From the NCBI RefSeq assembly GCF_000717245.1, contig NZ_JNYQ01000016.1:1-64000 (forward strand): a stretch of DNA of 64,000 nucleotides, given 5' to 3'. This DNA is from Kitasatospora papulosa. GTDB taxonomy: Bacteria; Actinomycetota; Actinomycetes; Streptomycetales; Streptomycetaceae. The position numbers and the translations under genes were made by a program. Of the stretch, positions 1-8,441 are shown piece after piece (the first letter of the stretch is position 1; the number at the start of each line of letters is the position of its first letter). The notes beneath the pieces are model-generated. The model was given only the letters and a program-made list of their open reading frames with translations, ran no database searches and had not been told where the DNA came from.

Positions 1-89
1 ACTTCGACGCCACCGCCGCCGCGGAACGCTCCATGGCCTTCGAAGCCCTCGACCAGCTCGCCATGGAACACCTCCTCGGCGTCCGCTGA
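1..89 (+). CDS. xylA: Xylose isomerase, C-terminal end (partial)
   Basis: Only the last 28 codons are present, read from base 3 and ending at TGA 87-89. The tail, with SMAFEALDQLAMEHLLG near the end, matches what I remember of the C-terminus of Streptomyces xylose isomerases (AFERLDQLAMDHLLG). That enzyme interconverts D-xylose and D-xylulose in the cytoplasm. The convergent ROK-family gene just downstream supports a xylose locus, because xylose regulators are commonly of this family. Identification rests on a short tail, so confidence is moderate. Confidence 0.7.
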   Translation, partial: FDATAAAERSMAFEALDQLAMEHLLGVR

Positions 90-107
90 CCCCACCACGT
101 CCACCGG

Positions 108-139
108 CCGGGGGCCGGCCCGCACCGGCGGGCCCCCGG
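108..139. terminator. Hairpin between convergent xylA and ROK gene
   Basis: The arms CCGGGGGCC (108-116) and GGCCCCCGG (131-139) are perfectly complementary and flank a GC-rich loop. They lie in the 67-bp gap between two convergent genes. There is no U-tract, which is usual for Streptomyces. It probably serves both directions. Confidence 0.55.
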
Positions 140-156
140 ACCGGCGGCGGACGCCG

Positions 157-1413
157 TCAGAGGCCCGCCGGGACGGACCGGGAGTACGCCACCGGGTCCG
201 CCAGCACGTCCTGCACCACCAGCGCCGCCGCGCCCCGGGCCGCGTCGCCCGCGACGGAGGACGCGCGCAGCCTGCCGCCTCCCCGGGACCAGAGTCCGGA
301 CACCACACGGCCCGTCAGTTCCTCGTCCGCCGGTGGCGCGAGCCACGGCATCAGGCCGCGGTATATCCCGCCGAGGACGACCGCGTCCGGGTCGAACAGA
401 TTGACCGCGCCCGACAGCACCTGTCCCAGCATCCGTCCCGCGTCGGCGACGGCGGCCAAGGCCACCGGCTCGCCGGCCTGGGCCCGCCGTTCCAGTTCCA
501 TCACCCCCGCGGCACCGCCCGCCCCCTCACCGATGCCGGCCGCGCGCAGCAGGGCCGACTGGCCGGCGTACTGCTCCAGGCAGCCGCGCGAACCGCACCG
601 GCACTCCGGGCCGGCCGGGTCCACCACCACGTGCCCGATCTCCCCGGCGAAACCGTGCGCGCCGCGCAGCAGTTCGCCGTCGAGCACCAGGGCGCCGCCG
701 ACACCGATCTCGCCCGTCAGATAGAGGAAGCTGCGCACCGTGCCGAGCCCGCCGAACCACAGTTCGGCCAGCGCCGCGAGATTCGCCTCGTTCTCCGAAC
801 GCACGGGCAGCGCGGCCGTGCCGGGGCGCAGACCGGCGAGCGCCTCACCGAAGAGGTCCTCGGCCGCGACCTGGTTCCAGCCCAGGTTCGGCGCCTGGCG
901 GACCGAGCCGCCCGAGACGAGTCCCGGCAGTGCGAGCGCCGTGCCGACCGGACACAGATCCTGCTCCCTCGCCGAGTCCAGGGTGCGCGCGGCGATCCCC
1001 GCCGCCCGGGCCAGCACCTCCCCGGGCGGGGCTCCCCGGTTGTCCAGGTGCTCGGTCTGCCGTACCCGGCCGGTGCCCGCCAGATCCACGACGCACACCG
1101 ACACGTAGTCGATGTTGATCTCCACGCCGAGCCCGGCGGGCCCGGTGCGCGCCACTTTCAGGGCCGTACCCGGGCGCCCCGCCTGGCCGCTGAAGGTCTT
1201 GCCCGACTCCGTGACGAAGCCGCTGTCCAGCAACTGCTCGACCAGGGAGGACACCGCGGCGCGGGTGAGTCCGACCCGCGCCGACACCCCGGCACGGGTC
1301 GCCTCACCGGCCTCGCCCTCGTCCCGTACGGCGCGCAGCACGAGGCTCAGGTTGTGGCGCCGCACGGTGTCCTTGTCGGCCTTGGACCCCAGGGGCGTGA
1401 GGTAGCTCTTCAT
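157..1413 (-). CDS. xylR: ROK-family transcriptional regulator, probable xylose repressor
   Basis: The protein has 418 residues. An N-terminal winged helix-turn-helix (about residues 20-75) is followed by a ROK sugar-kinase-like domain. The ROK zinc motif CRCGSRGCLEQ and the glycine-rich GEIGVGGALV segment are visible. Length and layout fit NagC/XylR-type repressors rather than ROK kinases, which lack the DNA-binding domain. It converges on the xylose isomerase end, so xylose control is inferred from context. Upstream of the ATG, on the minus strand, a TAGGCT -10-like hexamer sits 7 bases before the start codon, so the mRNA may be leaderless; no good -35 is seen. Confidence 0.8.
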   Translation of the reverse strand: MKSYLTPLGSKADKDTVRRHNLSLVLRAVRDEGEAGEATRAGVSARVGLTRAAVSSLVEQLLDSGFVTESGKTFSGQAGRPGTALKVARTGPAGLGVEINIDYVSVCVVDLAGTGRVRQTEHLDNRGAPPGEVLARAAGIAARTLDSAREQDLCPVGTALALPGLVSGGSVRQAPNLGWNQVAAEDLFGEALAGLRPGTAALPVRSENEANLAALAELWFGGLGTVRSFLYLTGEIGVGGALVLDGELLRGAHGFAGEIGHVVVDPAGPECRCGSRGCLEQYAGQSALLRAAGIGEGAGGAAGVMELERRAQAGEPVALAAVADAGRMLGQVLSGAVNLFDPDAVVLGGIYRGLMPWLAPPADEELTGRVVSGLWSRGGGRLRASSVAGDAARGAAALVVQDVLADPVAYSRSVPAGL

Positions 1414-1480
1414 ATCGTCGACGAGCCTATGCGATGCCCCGGGTGGCGGAGGGCTCGCGCCGGGGGGTACGGGACCCGCG

Positions 1481-2779
1481 CTACAGGCCCGCCGCGTCCT
1501 TCACCGCGCGGAGGTCGACGAACTTGAAGCCGGTCGCCTCCCGGCCCTCCTCGGCGCCCGACGCGGAGGTCTCGTGTCCGTCCTGGACCACGAGGAGCCC
1601 GTGCGGGTACCGGGCGCCCAGGGGCTCGTCGAGCACGGCGGCACCGTCGCACTCCTCGCTGCCGTCCAGGTCGGCCGAGACGGCGCCCACCCGGAAGCCG
1701 CCCTCGTACTCGTTGTCCTCGGACACCTCGCGGTCGTACAGCGCGAACGTGTCGTCACCCTGGCCCGACGCCAGCAGGTAGCCGTCACCGCCGGACTCGC
1801 GGACGAGGGTGAGACCCTCCACATCGGCCGCGAGGCGCTTGCCGCCGAAGCCCGGGTCGGCGCCCGGGACGCACTCCTCGGTCTCCGGGTCGTACGTCCC
1901 GGGGACGCCGTACTCGCGCACCTTGTCCACCAGGACCGGGCGCCCTCGCAGACCGGCGGGCAGGCGCCAGATGCCGACGTCCTCCTGGCCCGCGTAGAGC
2001 ATGCCGTTCGCCGGGTCGACGACCATCCCCTCGACCTGGGGCAGCTCACCCGGCTCGCCGCACGGCGTCCACGAGCGGCCGTCCGGGAGCCGGAAGGAGG
2101 AGGGGAGGGAGAGGGTGCGCACCAGGCGGTAGCCGACCGTGCCCGCCGCCGTGGGCCGCAGCTCCAGCAGCGCGAGGTCCGTGGTGTTGCGCCGGCTGAC
2201 GAGCGCGTACGCCCGCCCGGTGGAACGGTCCTGCCAGGTGGCGAGGCCGTACGCGGTGCGCTGCTCGTCGATCTCGGCCTGGTCCGACGAGAACACCGGG
2301 GCGGCGGCGGGATCCGTGACGTCCTTCAGCGGGCCACCGGGCTGCGAGGGGTCGACGCGGTACACGCGGAGGCGGTCGTTGCCCCGGTCGCTCACCACGG
2401 CGAAGTCGGCGCGGCCGGCCGGGGTGCGGAGCCCGGACACGAGGTCGACGTTGTTGAACCGGCCCGGGGCGTGGTCCTCCGTGACGGGCGCCGGTGCCGG
2501 AATCGTCTGGACGAGGGAGGCGTCGAGTCCGTACACCCGGAGCCCGCCCTCCTTGGCGGTGGCGACGACCAGGCTGCGGCCGGGATCCGCGTCGTTGCGC
2601 CAGATCGCGGGGTCGTCGGCGTTCGCGTTGCCGCCTGCCTCGTCGTCGTACAGCGCGGCCGTCTCCGCCGTCGCGCCGACGGACGGGAGCGACGTCGCGT
2701 GGGCGGGGGAGAGGGGGGCGAGAGCGACGAGCGCGGTGCCGAGGACGGCGGTCGCCACCAGCCGGGGGGAGCGGTGCAT
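1481..2779 (-). CDS. Secreted beta-propeller phytase (3-phytase family)
   Basis: A Sec signal peptide (hydrophobic VATAVLGTALVALAPLSPAHA, cleavage after AHA) precedes a beta-propeller phytase domain. The family hallmark DDPAIW is followed by propeller blades containing DRGNDRLRVYRVDP and an acidic calcium-binding surface. These enzymes remove phosphate from phytate outside the cell. I place the start at the internal ATG 2779 (432 residues) because AGGAAG lies 11 bases upstream and the signal peptide then begins MHRSPR. A start at 2818 would add 13 residues before the basic region. The catalytic residues were not mapped individually. Confidence 0.8.
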   Translation of the reverse strand: MHRSPRLVATAVLGTALVALAPLSPAHATSLPSVGATAETAALYDDEAGGNANADDPAIWRNDADPGRSLVVATAKEGGLRVYGLDASLVQTIPAPAPVTEDHAPGRFNNVDLVSGLRTPAGRADFAVVSDRGNDRLRVYRVDPSQPGGPLKDVTDPAAAPVFSSDQAEIDEQRTAYGLATWQDRSTGRAYALVSRRNTTDLALLELRPTAAGTVGYRLVRTLSLPSSFRLPDGRSWTPCGEPGELPQVEGMVVDPANGMLYAGQEDVGIWRLPAGLRGRPVLVDKVREYGVPGTYDPETEECVPGADPGFGGKRLAADVEGLTLVRESGGDGYLLASGQGDDTFALYDREVSEDNEYEGGFRVGAVSADLDGSEECDGAAVLDEPLGARYPHGLLVVQDGHETSASGAEEGREATGFKFVDLRAVKDAAGL

Positions 2780-2963
2780 GCGCACGGATGCTTCCTGTCG
2801 TGAGAGGGACATGTCCATGACTCGTCAGGAAGTGTCGGGTGGCGGAGCGCTGCCCCGGTGTCGCGTTCATGAGGAGGACATGGGCGCCGGGTGAATTCGC
2901 GGTGCCGCGGACACGGCGGGTCCGGCGACACGCGTCGCCGGACCCGCCCGGTCACCGGTCGCC

Positions 2964-3611
2964 TCAGGGCTGCGCGCCCCGGGCCTTCAGCATGTCCGCC
3001 ATCAACGAGCTCTCCGACTCCTGGGCCCGGGCCATCCCGGCCGCCAGGCTCCTGATCTCGTCCGTGCCCGCCGCGCCGGCCGCCGCGCGCGCCATGTCGG
3101 CCCCCGCGCGGTGGTGGACGGTCATCAGCCGGAGGAACAGCACCTCGGCGTCCTTCCCGTCGGCCGCGCGCAGCCGGTCCAGCTCGGTGTCCGTCGCCAT
3201 GCCCGGCATGAGCGAGCCGTCGGACGGGGTGACGGGGTGCCCCATCCACTCCATCGGCGGCCGGTCCGAACTCTTGGGCCGGTCCCACGACTCCAGCCAG
3301 CCCAGCATCATCCCGCGCTGGTTGGCCTGGGTGTTGATGATGTCGTACGCCAGCCTGCGCACGTCCTCGTCGTCGGTGCGGTCCCGGACCAGGAACGCCA
3401 TCTCCACCGCCTGCTGGTGGTGGACCGACATGTCGCGGGCGAACCCCACGTCGGCCGACCCCTCCGCAGGGACGGCGCCGGCCGCCCCCGAGCCGGCGGG
3501 GGAGGCGGCCGAGGGGCGTACGACCATCAGCAGCACCAGCCCCACGGCCACGACGAACACCATGACCCCCGCCCACACCAGCGAACGGGAGGTACGGACG
3601 GCCGGGCTCAC
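2964..3611 (-). CDS. DUF305 family membrane-anchored protein
   Basis: This 215-residue protein has an N-terminal membrane anchor (about residues 12-32) and two DUF305 halves. Each half carries an HH pair in a helical context: MSVHHQQAVEMA and MTVHHRAGADMA. DUF305 proteins are extracytoplasmic, ferritin-like four-helix proteins sometimes linked to metal handling; the biochemical role is not established. The ATG overlaps the stop of the upstream DUF3105 gene by four bases (ATGA at 3608-3611), so the two are translationally coupled. Confidence 0.82.
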   Translation of the reverse strand: MSPAVRTSRSLVWAGVMVFVVAVGLVLLMVVRPSAASPAGSGAAGAVPAEGSADVGFARDMSVHHQQAVEMAFLVRDRTDDEDVRRLAYDIINTQANQRGMMLGWLESWDRPKSSDRPPMEWMGHPVTPSDGSLMPGMATDTELDRLRAADGKDAEVLFLRLMTVHHRAGADMARAAAGAAGTDEIRSLAAGMARAQESESSLMADMLKARGAQP

Positions 3612-4258
3612 TTGGCGACCCCGCCGGAGCAGGCGGCACCGGGCTCCGGGGTCTGCGCGCCCTGGACGTACTTGGTAAAGAACTGGGCGACGCGGGCGTC
3701 GGTGGCGCTCTTCACCGTGAGCTGCTTGCCCCAGGCGCTGAGCATCAGCGGGTCCTTCTGGTCGGCCACCGGGCTCATCAGGGAGTAGGGCGTCTTCCCG
3801 ACGCGCTCGGCGAGCGCCTTGACGTCGGCGTCCGGCGCCTTGTCGTTGTACGTGACCCAGACGGCGCCGTGCTCCAGCGAGTGGACGGCGTTCTCGTTCG
3901 GTATCGCCTCGGTGTAGACGTCCGCGTCGCAGTTCATCCAGACCGGATCGTGGTTGCCGCCGACAGGCGGGTTCATCGGGTAGTCGACGGGCGTCTCGAC
4001 GTGGTCCTGGGTCAGGTCGTCCCAGGACTTCTCCCCGGTGACGGGGGAGGTCCTGGCCTGGTCCTCGGCCTTGTCCTTCTCGTCGGCGGCCGACATCAGG
4101 TAACCGCCCCCGGCGACGAGGCCGGCGAGCACGGCCACGGCGGCGGTGATGGTGATGATCCGGCTGCGCCGCTCGCGGGCCCGCTCCTTGCGGCGGGCCT
4201 CCTCGAGCTTGGCGCGGCGCGCGGCGGCAGGGCTGTTCTGGTTCTTGGCGGATGCCAT
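3608..4258 (-). CDS. DUF3105 family membrane protein
   Basis: I start this at ATG 4258 (216 residues, MASAKNQN) because GAGG lies about 8 bases upstream; the longer frame to 4321 has no such support. A very basic, charged N-terminus (about residues 10-32) precedes one membrane segment, and the extracytoplasmic DUF3105 domain follows. Conserved-looking features are GGNHDPVWMNCD, VHSLEHGAVWVTY and a C-terminal PGAACSGG. The His/Cys/Glu cluster suggests metal or thiol chemistry, but this is inference. It overlaps DUF305 downstream and follows a small Cys-containing secreted protein. Confidence 0.82.
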   Translation of the reverse strand: MASAKNQNSPAAARRAKLEEARRKERARERRSRIITITAAVAVLAGLVAGGGYLMSAADEKDKAEDQARTSPVTGEKSWDDLTQDHVETPVDYPMNPPVGGNHDPVWMNCDADVYTEAIPNENAVHSLEHGAVWVTYNDKAPDADVKALAERVGKTPYSLMSPVADQKDPLMLSAWGKQLTVKSATDARVAQFFTKYVQGAQTPEPGAACSGGVAK

Positions 4259-4373
4259 GTCAGGTCCTCGGGTTCGGCGGGCCGCGTGCGCGGACGACGC
4301 GCCACGCGGGGGGAAGGGCACACGGAGACCCGCCTCCCGCGCCTCGGCGGCGTGGAAGGGGGATCCGGGACGC

Positions 4374-4796
4374 CTACGTCCGCTGGACCTGGAGACGCAG
4401 TTGGTCGACGGAGCCCACGCTGTCGTTCGACGGGCCCCGGATGGCGTCGGCCCCGGTGAGCGGAGCCGTCCGGGAGGACGCCGAGGGGCAGGGCGGCGCG
4501 AGAGGAGCGGGATGGCCGGGCAGGACGACGGCCGTCGTGTGGTCGACCGGTCCGTGGCAGGAGCTTCCGATGCCGCGTTCGTCCGGTGCGTCGGCCACCA
4601 CGACGGACACGGCGGGCGCCTGCACCGGGGTGAAGGCCCGGACGGCGGAGGCCGAGGGGGCCTCCGCGCGGGGTGCGGCCGTCGCGGCGGGGGAACAGCA
4701 GAGGAAGACCGCCAGGAGCATGAGTGCCCAGACCGGCGCGGTGAGCAGGCCGCTGCCGCTCCGTCGCCGGTCCGTCCGTGTGCGCACTCTGGTCAT
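4374..4796 (-). CDS. Small secreted or membrane-anchored protein, unknown function
   Basis: About 140 residues are read from ATG 4796 (MTRVRTRTDRRR); ATG 4805 would add three. A basic N-terminus is followed by a hydrophobic signal/anchor (VWALMLLAVFLCCSPAATAA). The mature part is Ala/Pro/Val-rich and contains SSCHGPVDHTTAVVLPGHP with a later Cys. A TACGAT hexamer lies seven bases before ATG 4796, which could be a leaderless -10. It is read in the same direction as DUF3105 and DUF305 and may belong with them. I do not recognise a family. The longer frame to 4991 is excluded because it runs into the divergent promoter and gene. Confidence 0.6.
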   Translation of the reverse strand: MTRVRTRTDRRRSGSGLLTAPVWALMLLAVFLCCSPAATAAPRAEAPSASAVRAFTPVQAPAVSVVVADAPDERGIGSSCHGPVDHTTAVVLPGHPAPLAPPCPSASSRTAPLTGADAIRGPSNDSVGSVDQLRLQVQRT

Positions 4797-4855
4797 CGCC
4801 GCCATCGTAGATGGTGTGTGAATGTTCAATGAGTCCGGCCCGCAGTTCGGCAGGA

Positions 4856-4861
4856 TAGTGT
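4856..4861 (+). promoter_or_regulatory. -10 hexamer of a leaderless promoter
   Basis: TAGTGT ends six bases before the GTG start at 4868, and no ribosome-binding site is present. This is the usual geometry of Streptomyces leaderless transcripts. No clear -35 is seen. Confidence 0.45.
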
Positions 4862-4867
4862 GCCCCG

Positions 4868-5743
4868 GTGACAACGCAATCGAACATACCTGCGGGCTGG
4901 CATCCGGACCCCTACGGAGCACCGCAGCTGCTGCGCTACTGGGACGGTTCCCGGTGGACGGAACACACGCATCCGGCCCAGGGTCAGGCACCGGCCCAGG
5001 CCCAGCCGCAGGCCACCGGCCCCTACGCCGGACAGGCCCAGCCGCAGGCCGGCGGTCCCTACGCCGCGATGCCGCAGCAGCCGTTCGCCCCGCAGCAGGC
5101 GGCCCCCGGGCAGGCCGTTCCTCCGCAGGGAGCGCCCGGCTCCGGCACGCTGTTCGACCAGCAGGTGCTGGTGGTGAACCAGAAGGCCAAGCTGATCGAG
5201 CTCACGAACGAGTACAGCGTCTTCGACCAGCAGGGCAACACCGTCGGGTCGGTCGTCCAGGTCGGTCAGAGCGCCCTGCGCAAGGTTCTCAGGTTCGTCT
5301 CCAGCATCGACCAGTACCTCACGCACCGCCTGGAGATCCGTGACGCCCACGGGCAGCCGCAACTGCTCCTCACCCGCCCGGCGAAGTTCATCAAGTCCCG
5401 GGTTGTGGTGCAGCGTCCGGACGGACGGCCCGTCGGGGAGATCGTCCAGCAGAACGCCATCGGCAAGATCAACTTCGCCATGACGGCCGACGGACGGCAG
5501 GTCGGAGCGATCAAGGCCGAGAACTGGCGCGCCTGGAACTTCGCCATCGTCGACCACGACGGCGTCGAGATCGCCAGGATCACCAAGACCTGGGAGGGTC
5601 TCGCGAAGACCATGTTCACCACGGCGGACAACTACGTGCTCCAGATCCACCACCGCCTCCCCGAACCGCTGCTGAGCCTCGTGGTGGCGACGGCGCTGAC
5701 CGTGGACACCGCGCTCAAGCAGGACGCACGCGGCCTCGGCTGA
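4868..5743 (+). CDS. DUF2510 / LURP-one (scramblase-like) protein
   Basis: The 291-residue protein starts with a DUF2510 motif (PAGWHPDPYGAPQLLRYWDG, residues 7-26). A Gln/Ala/Pro-rich linker follows (residues 40-95) with repeated QAQPQA-GPYA units. The C-terminal domain (about 100-280) is of the LURP-one/phospholipid scramblase-like beta-barrel type, with strands such as FDQQVLVVNQKAKLIELTNE. DUF2510 is common at actinobacterial protein N-termini; the function of this combination is unknown. The GTG start is set by the leaderless-type -10. Confidence 0.8.
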   Translation: MTTQSNIPAGWHPDPYGAPQLLRYWDGSRWTEHTHPAQGQAPAQAQPQATGPYAGQAQPQAGGPYAAMPQQPFAPQQAAPGQAVPPQGAPGSGTLFDQQVLVVNQKAKLIELTNEYSVFDQQGNTVGSVVQVGQSALRKVLRFVSSIDQYLTHRLEIRDAHGQPQLLLTRPAKFIKSRVVVQRPDGRPVGEIVQQNAIGKINFAMTADGRQVGAIKAENWRAWNFAIVDHDGVEIARITKTWEGLAKTMFTTADNYVLQIHHRLPEPLLSLVVATALTVDTALKQDARGLG

Positions 5744-5745
5744 TC

Positions 5746-5763
5746 ATCCGGGTCCCACCGGAT
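5746..5763. terminator. Short hairpin between convergent genes
   Basis: ATCCGG (5746-5751) and CCGGAT (5758-5763) form a six-base-pair stem with a six-base loop just after the stop of the scramblase-like gene. It is a weak candidate. Confidence 0.35.
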
Positions 5764-5841
5764 ACGGGGCGACGACGCTCCGGCCGGATCACGGCCCGTG
5801 CGCGCCCGGCCGCTGCCGAGGCGTGCGCACCAGGGCCCGGA

Positions 5842-6594
5842 TCAGGGCGTGTGGATGCCGAACCTCGCCCCCTGCGGGTCGCGGAGCGTCGCGACCCAGG
5901 GGCCGCCGGGGATGTGCGCAGGGGGTGCCAGCGGCTGGCCGCCCGCGGACAGGGCCCCGGCCGCGGTCCGCTCGGTGTCGGAGACGGTGAAGTAGGGCAG
6001 CCAGTGTGCGGGGGTCCGCGCCCGTTCCTCGTCGCCCTGTTGCTTCATCCCGCCGAAGTCGGCTCCGTCCACACCCCAGTGGGTGAAGTGCGCCGAATCG
6101 CTGACGGTCCAGCCGAACACCGCCGGATAGAAGGCGAGAGCGCCCTGCGGGTCGGGGGTCCGGAGCTCGGTCCAGCCCAGGGTCCCCGGATCGTTGAAGC
6201 GGCCCGCGCCCGGGAACGCGCGCGCCTGCCACAGGGAGAACACCGCACCCGCCGGGTCGGCCACCACGGTGAACCTGCCCTGGTCGAAGACGTCCACGGG
6301 GCCCATGAGCACCGTGCCGCCCGCCGACCGGACGGCGTCGGCGGACGCGTCCGCGTCCTCCGTGGCGAAGGAGACCGTCCAGGCCGGCTCCTGCTCCGGG
6401 CGGTAGAGGGGGCTGAAGGCCGCGACGGCGTCCTCGCCCAGCCGCGCCGTGGTGTAGCCGCCCGCCTCGGGCCGCGGGTCGGTCTCGGACCGCCAGCCGA
6501 AGAGCGCCGCGTAGAACGCCTGCGCCGCACCCACGTCCGAAGTGCTCAGTTCGACCCAGCAGGGCCCGCCGGGTACCGGCTCCGTGAGCTTCAT
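5842..6594 (-). CDS. VOC family protein with two glyoxalase-like domains
   Basis: The 250 residues form two similar halves. The first begins PCWVELSTSDVGAAQAFYAALFGW and the second LGWTELRTPDPQGALAFYPAVFGW; each is a beta-alpha-beta-beta-beta VOC unit. Such bilobed proteins include dioxygenases, lyases and resistance proteins, and the substrate cannot be read from the sequence. GGGAGGAAA lies upstream of the ATG at good spacing. It resembles the VOC protein at 55054-55845 in the same window. Confidence 0.82.
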   Translation of the reverse strand: MKLTEPVPGGPCWVELSTSDVGAAQAFYAALFGWRSETDPRPEAGGYTTARLGEDAVAAFSPLYRPEQEPAWTVSFATEDADASADAVRSAGGTVLMGPVDVFDQGRFTVVADPAGAVFSLWQARAFPGAGRFNDPGTLGWTELRTPDPQGALAFYPAVFGWTVSDSAHFTHWGVDGADFGGMKQQGDEERARTPAHWLPYFTVSDTERTAAGALSAGGQPLAPPAHIPGGPWVATLRDPQGARFGIHTP

Positions 6595-6705
6595 GCGCTT
6601 TCCTCCCGAGGCGGGCGATCCGTGGTGTTCCTACGCTGTTGTGCAGCACGCTAGGTCCGCCGATGGCCGGCTGCTACCCGGGCCGGAGCCCTCCGGCGAA
6701 AATGT

Positions 6706-6734
6706 TTTACGGGTATAACACCTGTTAAAGTAAA
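6706..6734. promoter_or_regulatory. Inverted-repeat operator over the promoter of the FUSC-MarR operon
   Basis: TAACA (6716-6720) and TGTTA (6723-6727) are perfect arms around CC, with outer arms TTTAC (6706-6710) and GTAAA (6730-6734). The sequence TATAAC at 6714-6719 could be a -10 hexamer inside it. This AT-rich palindrome lies immediately before a gene pair that includes a MarR regulator, so autoregulation is the simplest reading. Confidence 0.6.
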
Positions 6735-6737
6735 TGA

Positions 6738-8441
6738 GTGAGTGATACAGCTGTGCGATCCCGGAAGCCATCCGTCCACAAACTGCCGGTCACCGGTGTC
6801 CTGCGGCTCAACAGCCCCGCGGAGATCTGGTACAAGCCCGCGCTGAGTGTGGTCGTGGCGTCCGCCGTCCCGAATCTGCTGCTGTACTCCCTCGGCCGGC
6901 TCGACCTGGTCATGTACACCATGGCGGGTTCGCTGTGCGCGCTCTACGGGCACAACCTGCCGTACGCCCGCAGGGCCCACACCGTCCTCCGTGTGATCCT
7001 GGGGATGGCAGCCGGGCTCGCGGCAGCCCTGGTCACCGCCTCGCTCACGGACTCCACCGCCGTGCTGATCGCCGTCGGGGCGCTGCTCGCCGCCGTGCAG
7101 AAGACCTTCTGCGACGCGACCCGCATCGGCCCGCCGGGCAACGTGATCTTCGCCTTCGTCACCTCGGCCGCGCTCTTCGCGCCGCAGGAGCTCGGCCAGG
7201 TCCCGGGACACATGGCGCTGATGCTGGCCGCGGGCGCCTTCTCCTGGCTGGTCACCGCGGGCCCCGCGCTGTGGCGCCGGGAGGGCCCCGAGCGTCTCGC
7301 CACCGCCCGCGCGCTCGACGCCGCCGCGGCGTACGCGACGGCGCCCGACGCCCGGAGCCGGCACGCCGCCGCCGCTGCCGTACAGGGCGCGTGGCAGTCA
7401 CTGCTGGCCTCGGGCCGCCCCACCCCCGTACGCCAGGAACTCGAACGCCTCGTCGTCCACGCCGAGCGTGCCCTCGCCACCCCCGCGGCCGACGGCCACG
7501 TCCCGGGAACCGACCCCGACGAGCTGCGCCGATGGGCGGCGAAGACCCGTGCCCGAGGTCCGGTCCCCAGCCCTCCGCCCGCACCGGGCACCCTCGAGCA
7601 GCTCTTCGGGATCGACGCCGAACGGGCCGGGCAGCGGATGCGGAGAGGCCGGCGCGAGGCCAGGCGCCGGCTGCTGCGCGCCCTCGGCCCCGGCTCACCG
7701 GTGCTGCCGGTCGCCGTCCGCACGCTCGTCGGCTGCGCCCTGGCCGGCTACGTGTCCTCGGCGCTCGGCGTCGGTCACCCGTACTGGGCGATCGTCACCG
7801 CGGCCTCCGTCTACCAGCCCAACCTCGCTCTCTCCTGGAGCCGCGGGCTGCAGCGGACCGTCGGCAACCTCCTCGGCGTCCTGGTCTTCGCGGCCGTGAT
7901 CCCCCTCGCCCGGACCGGCCCGCTCGCCCTCGTCCTGTGCGTCCTGTTCTTCAGCTTCGCCGCCGAGGCGCTGATCACCCGCAACTACTGGCTCGGCTCC
8001 GTCGCCGTCACCCCGATGGCCCTGCTGATCCTGGAGTTCGGAGGGTTCCAGCCGGCGGGCCGGCTGATCACGGACCGGGCCCTGGACACCCTCGTGGGCG
8101 TCGCGGTCGGCTTTCTCGCCGCCGTCGCCGTCACCAACCGCAGGGCGTCCGGACGCGTGGAGCGGGCCCTCGCCGCGGCCGGGGACGCCCGGGACCGCGC
8201 CGAGCGCGCGGTCGCCGACCCGGCAGCCGATCCTCCGGCGCTGGAGAAGGCCCGCAGGAGGCTGACCGCCGCGCTCGTCGAACTGCGCGACGCCGGCGAC
8301 GTCGCCTCCGGCGAATGGTGGCAGCGCGCACTTCCCGAGGAGGAACTGCTCGCCGCCGAGCAGGCAGGACACCGTACGCTCGCGGCGACAGCACAACGGC
8401 AGGGGCTGATCACCCTGCCCCCGGCGAACGGAGCGGTGTGA
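6738..8441 (+). CDS. FUSC family membrane protein (aromatic acid exporter-like)
   Basis: At 567 residues it has two blocks of hydrophobic helices (about residues 30-175 and 320-465), each followed by a soluble charged region. This is the FUSC/aromatic acid exporter architecture. The second block contains the typical stretch SALGVGHPYWAIVTAASVYQ. It is likely an inner-membrane efflux protein; substrates are unknown. GTG 6738 is taken because the ATG at 6734 runs into a stop after three codons. The last codons overlap the MarR gene by four bases (GTGA), so exporter and regulator are co-translated. Confidence 0.85.
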   Translation: MSDTAVRSRKPSVHKLPVTGVLRLNSPAEIWYKPALSVVVASAVPNLLLYSLGRLDLVMYTMAGSLCALYGHNLPYARRAHTVLRVILGMAAGLAAALVTASLTDSTAVLIAVGALLAAVQKTFCDATRIGPPGNVIFAFVTSAALFAPQELGQVPGHMALMLAAGAFSWLVTAGPALWRREGPERLATARALDAAAAYATAPDARSRHAAAAAVQGAWQSLLASGRPTPVRQELERLVVHAERALATPAADGHVPGTDPDELRRWAAKTRARGPVPSPPPAPGTLEQLFGIDAERAGQRMRRGRREARRRLLRALGPGSPVLPVAVRTLVGCALAGYVSSALGVGHPYWAIVTAASVYQPNLALSWSRGLQRTVGNLLGVLVFAAVIPLARTGPLALVLCVLFFSFAAEALITRNYWLGSVAVTPMALLILEFGGFQPAGRLITDRALDTLVGVAVGFLAAVAVTNRRASGRVERALAAAGDARDRAERAVADPAADPPALEKARRRLTAALVELRDAGDVASGEWWQRALPEEELLAAEQAGHRTLAATAQRQGLITLPPANGAV

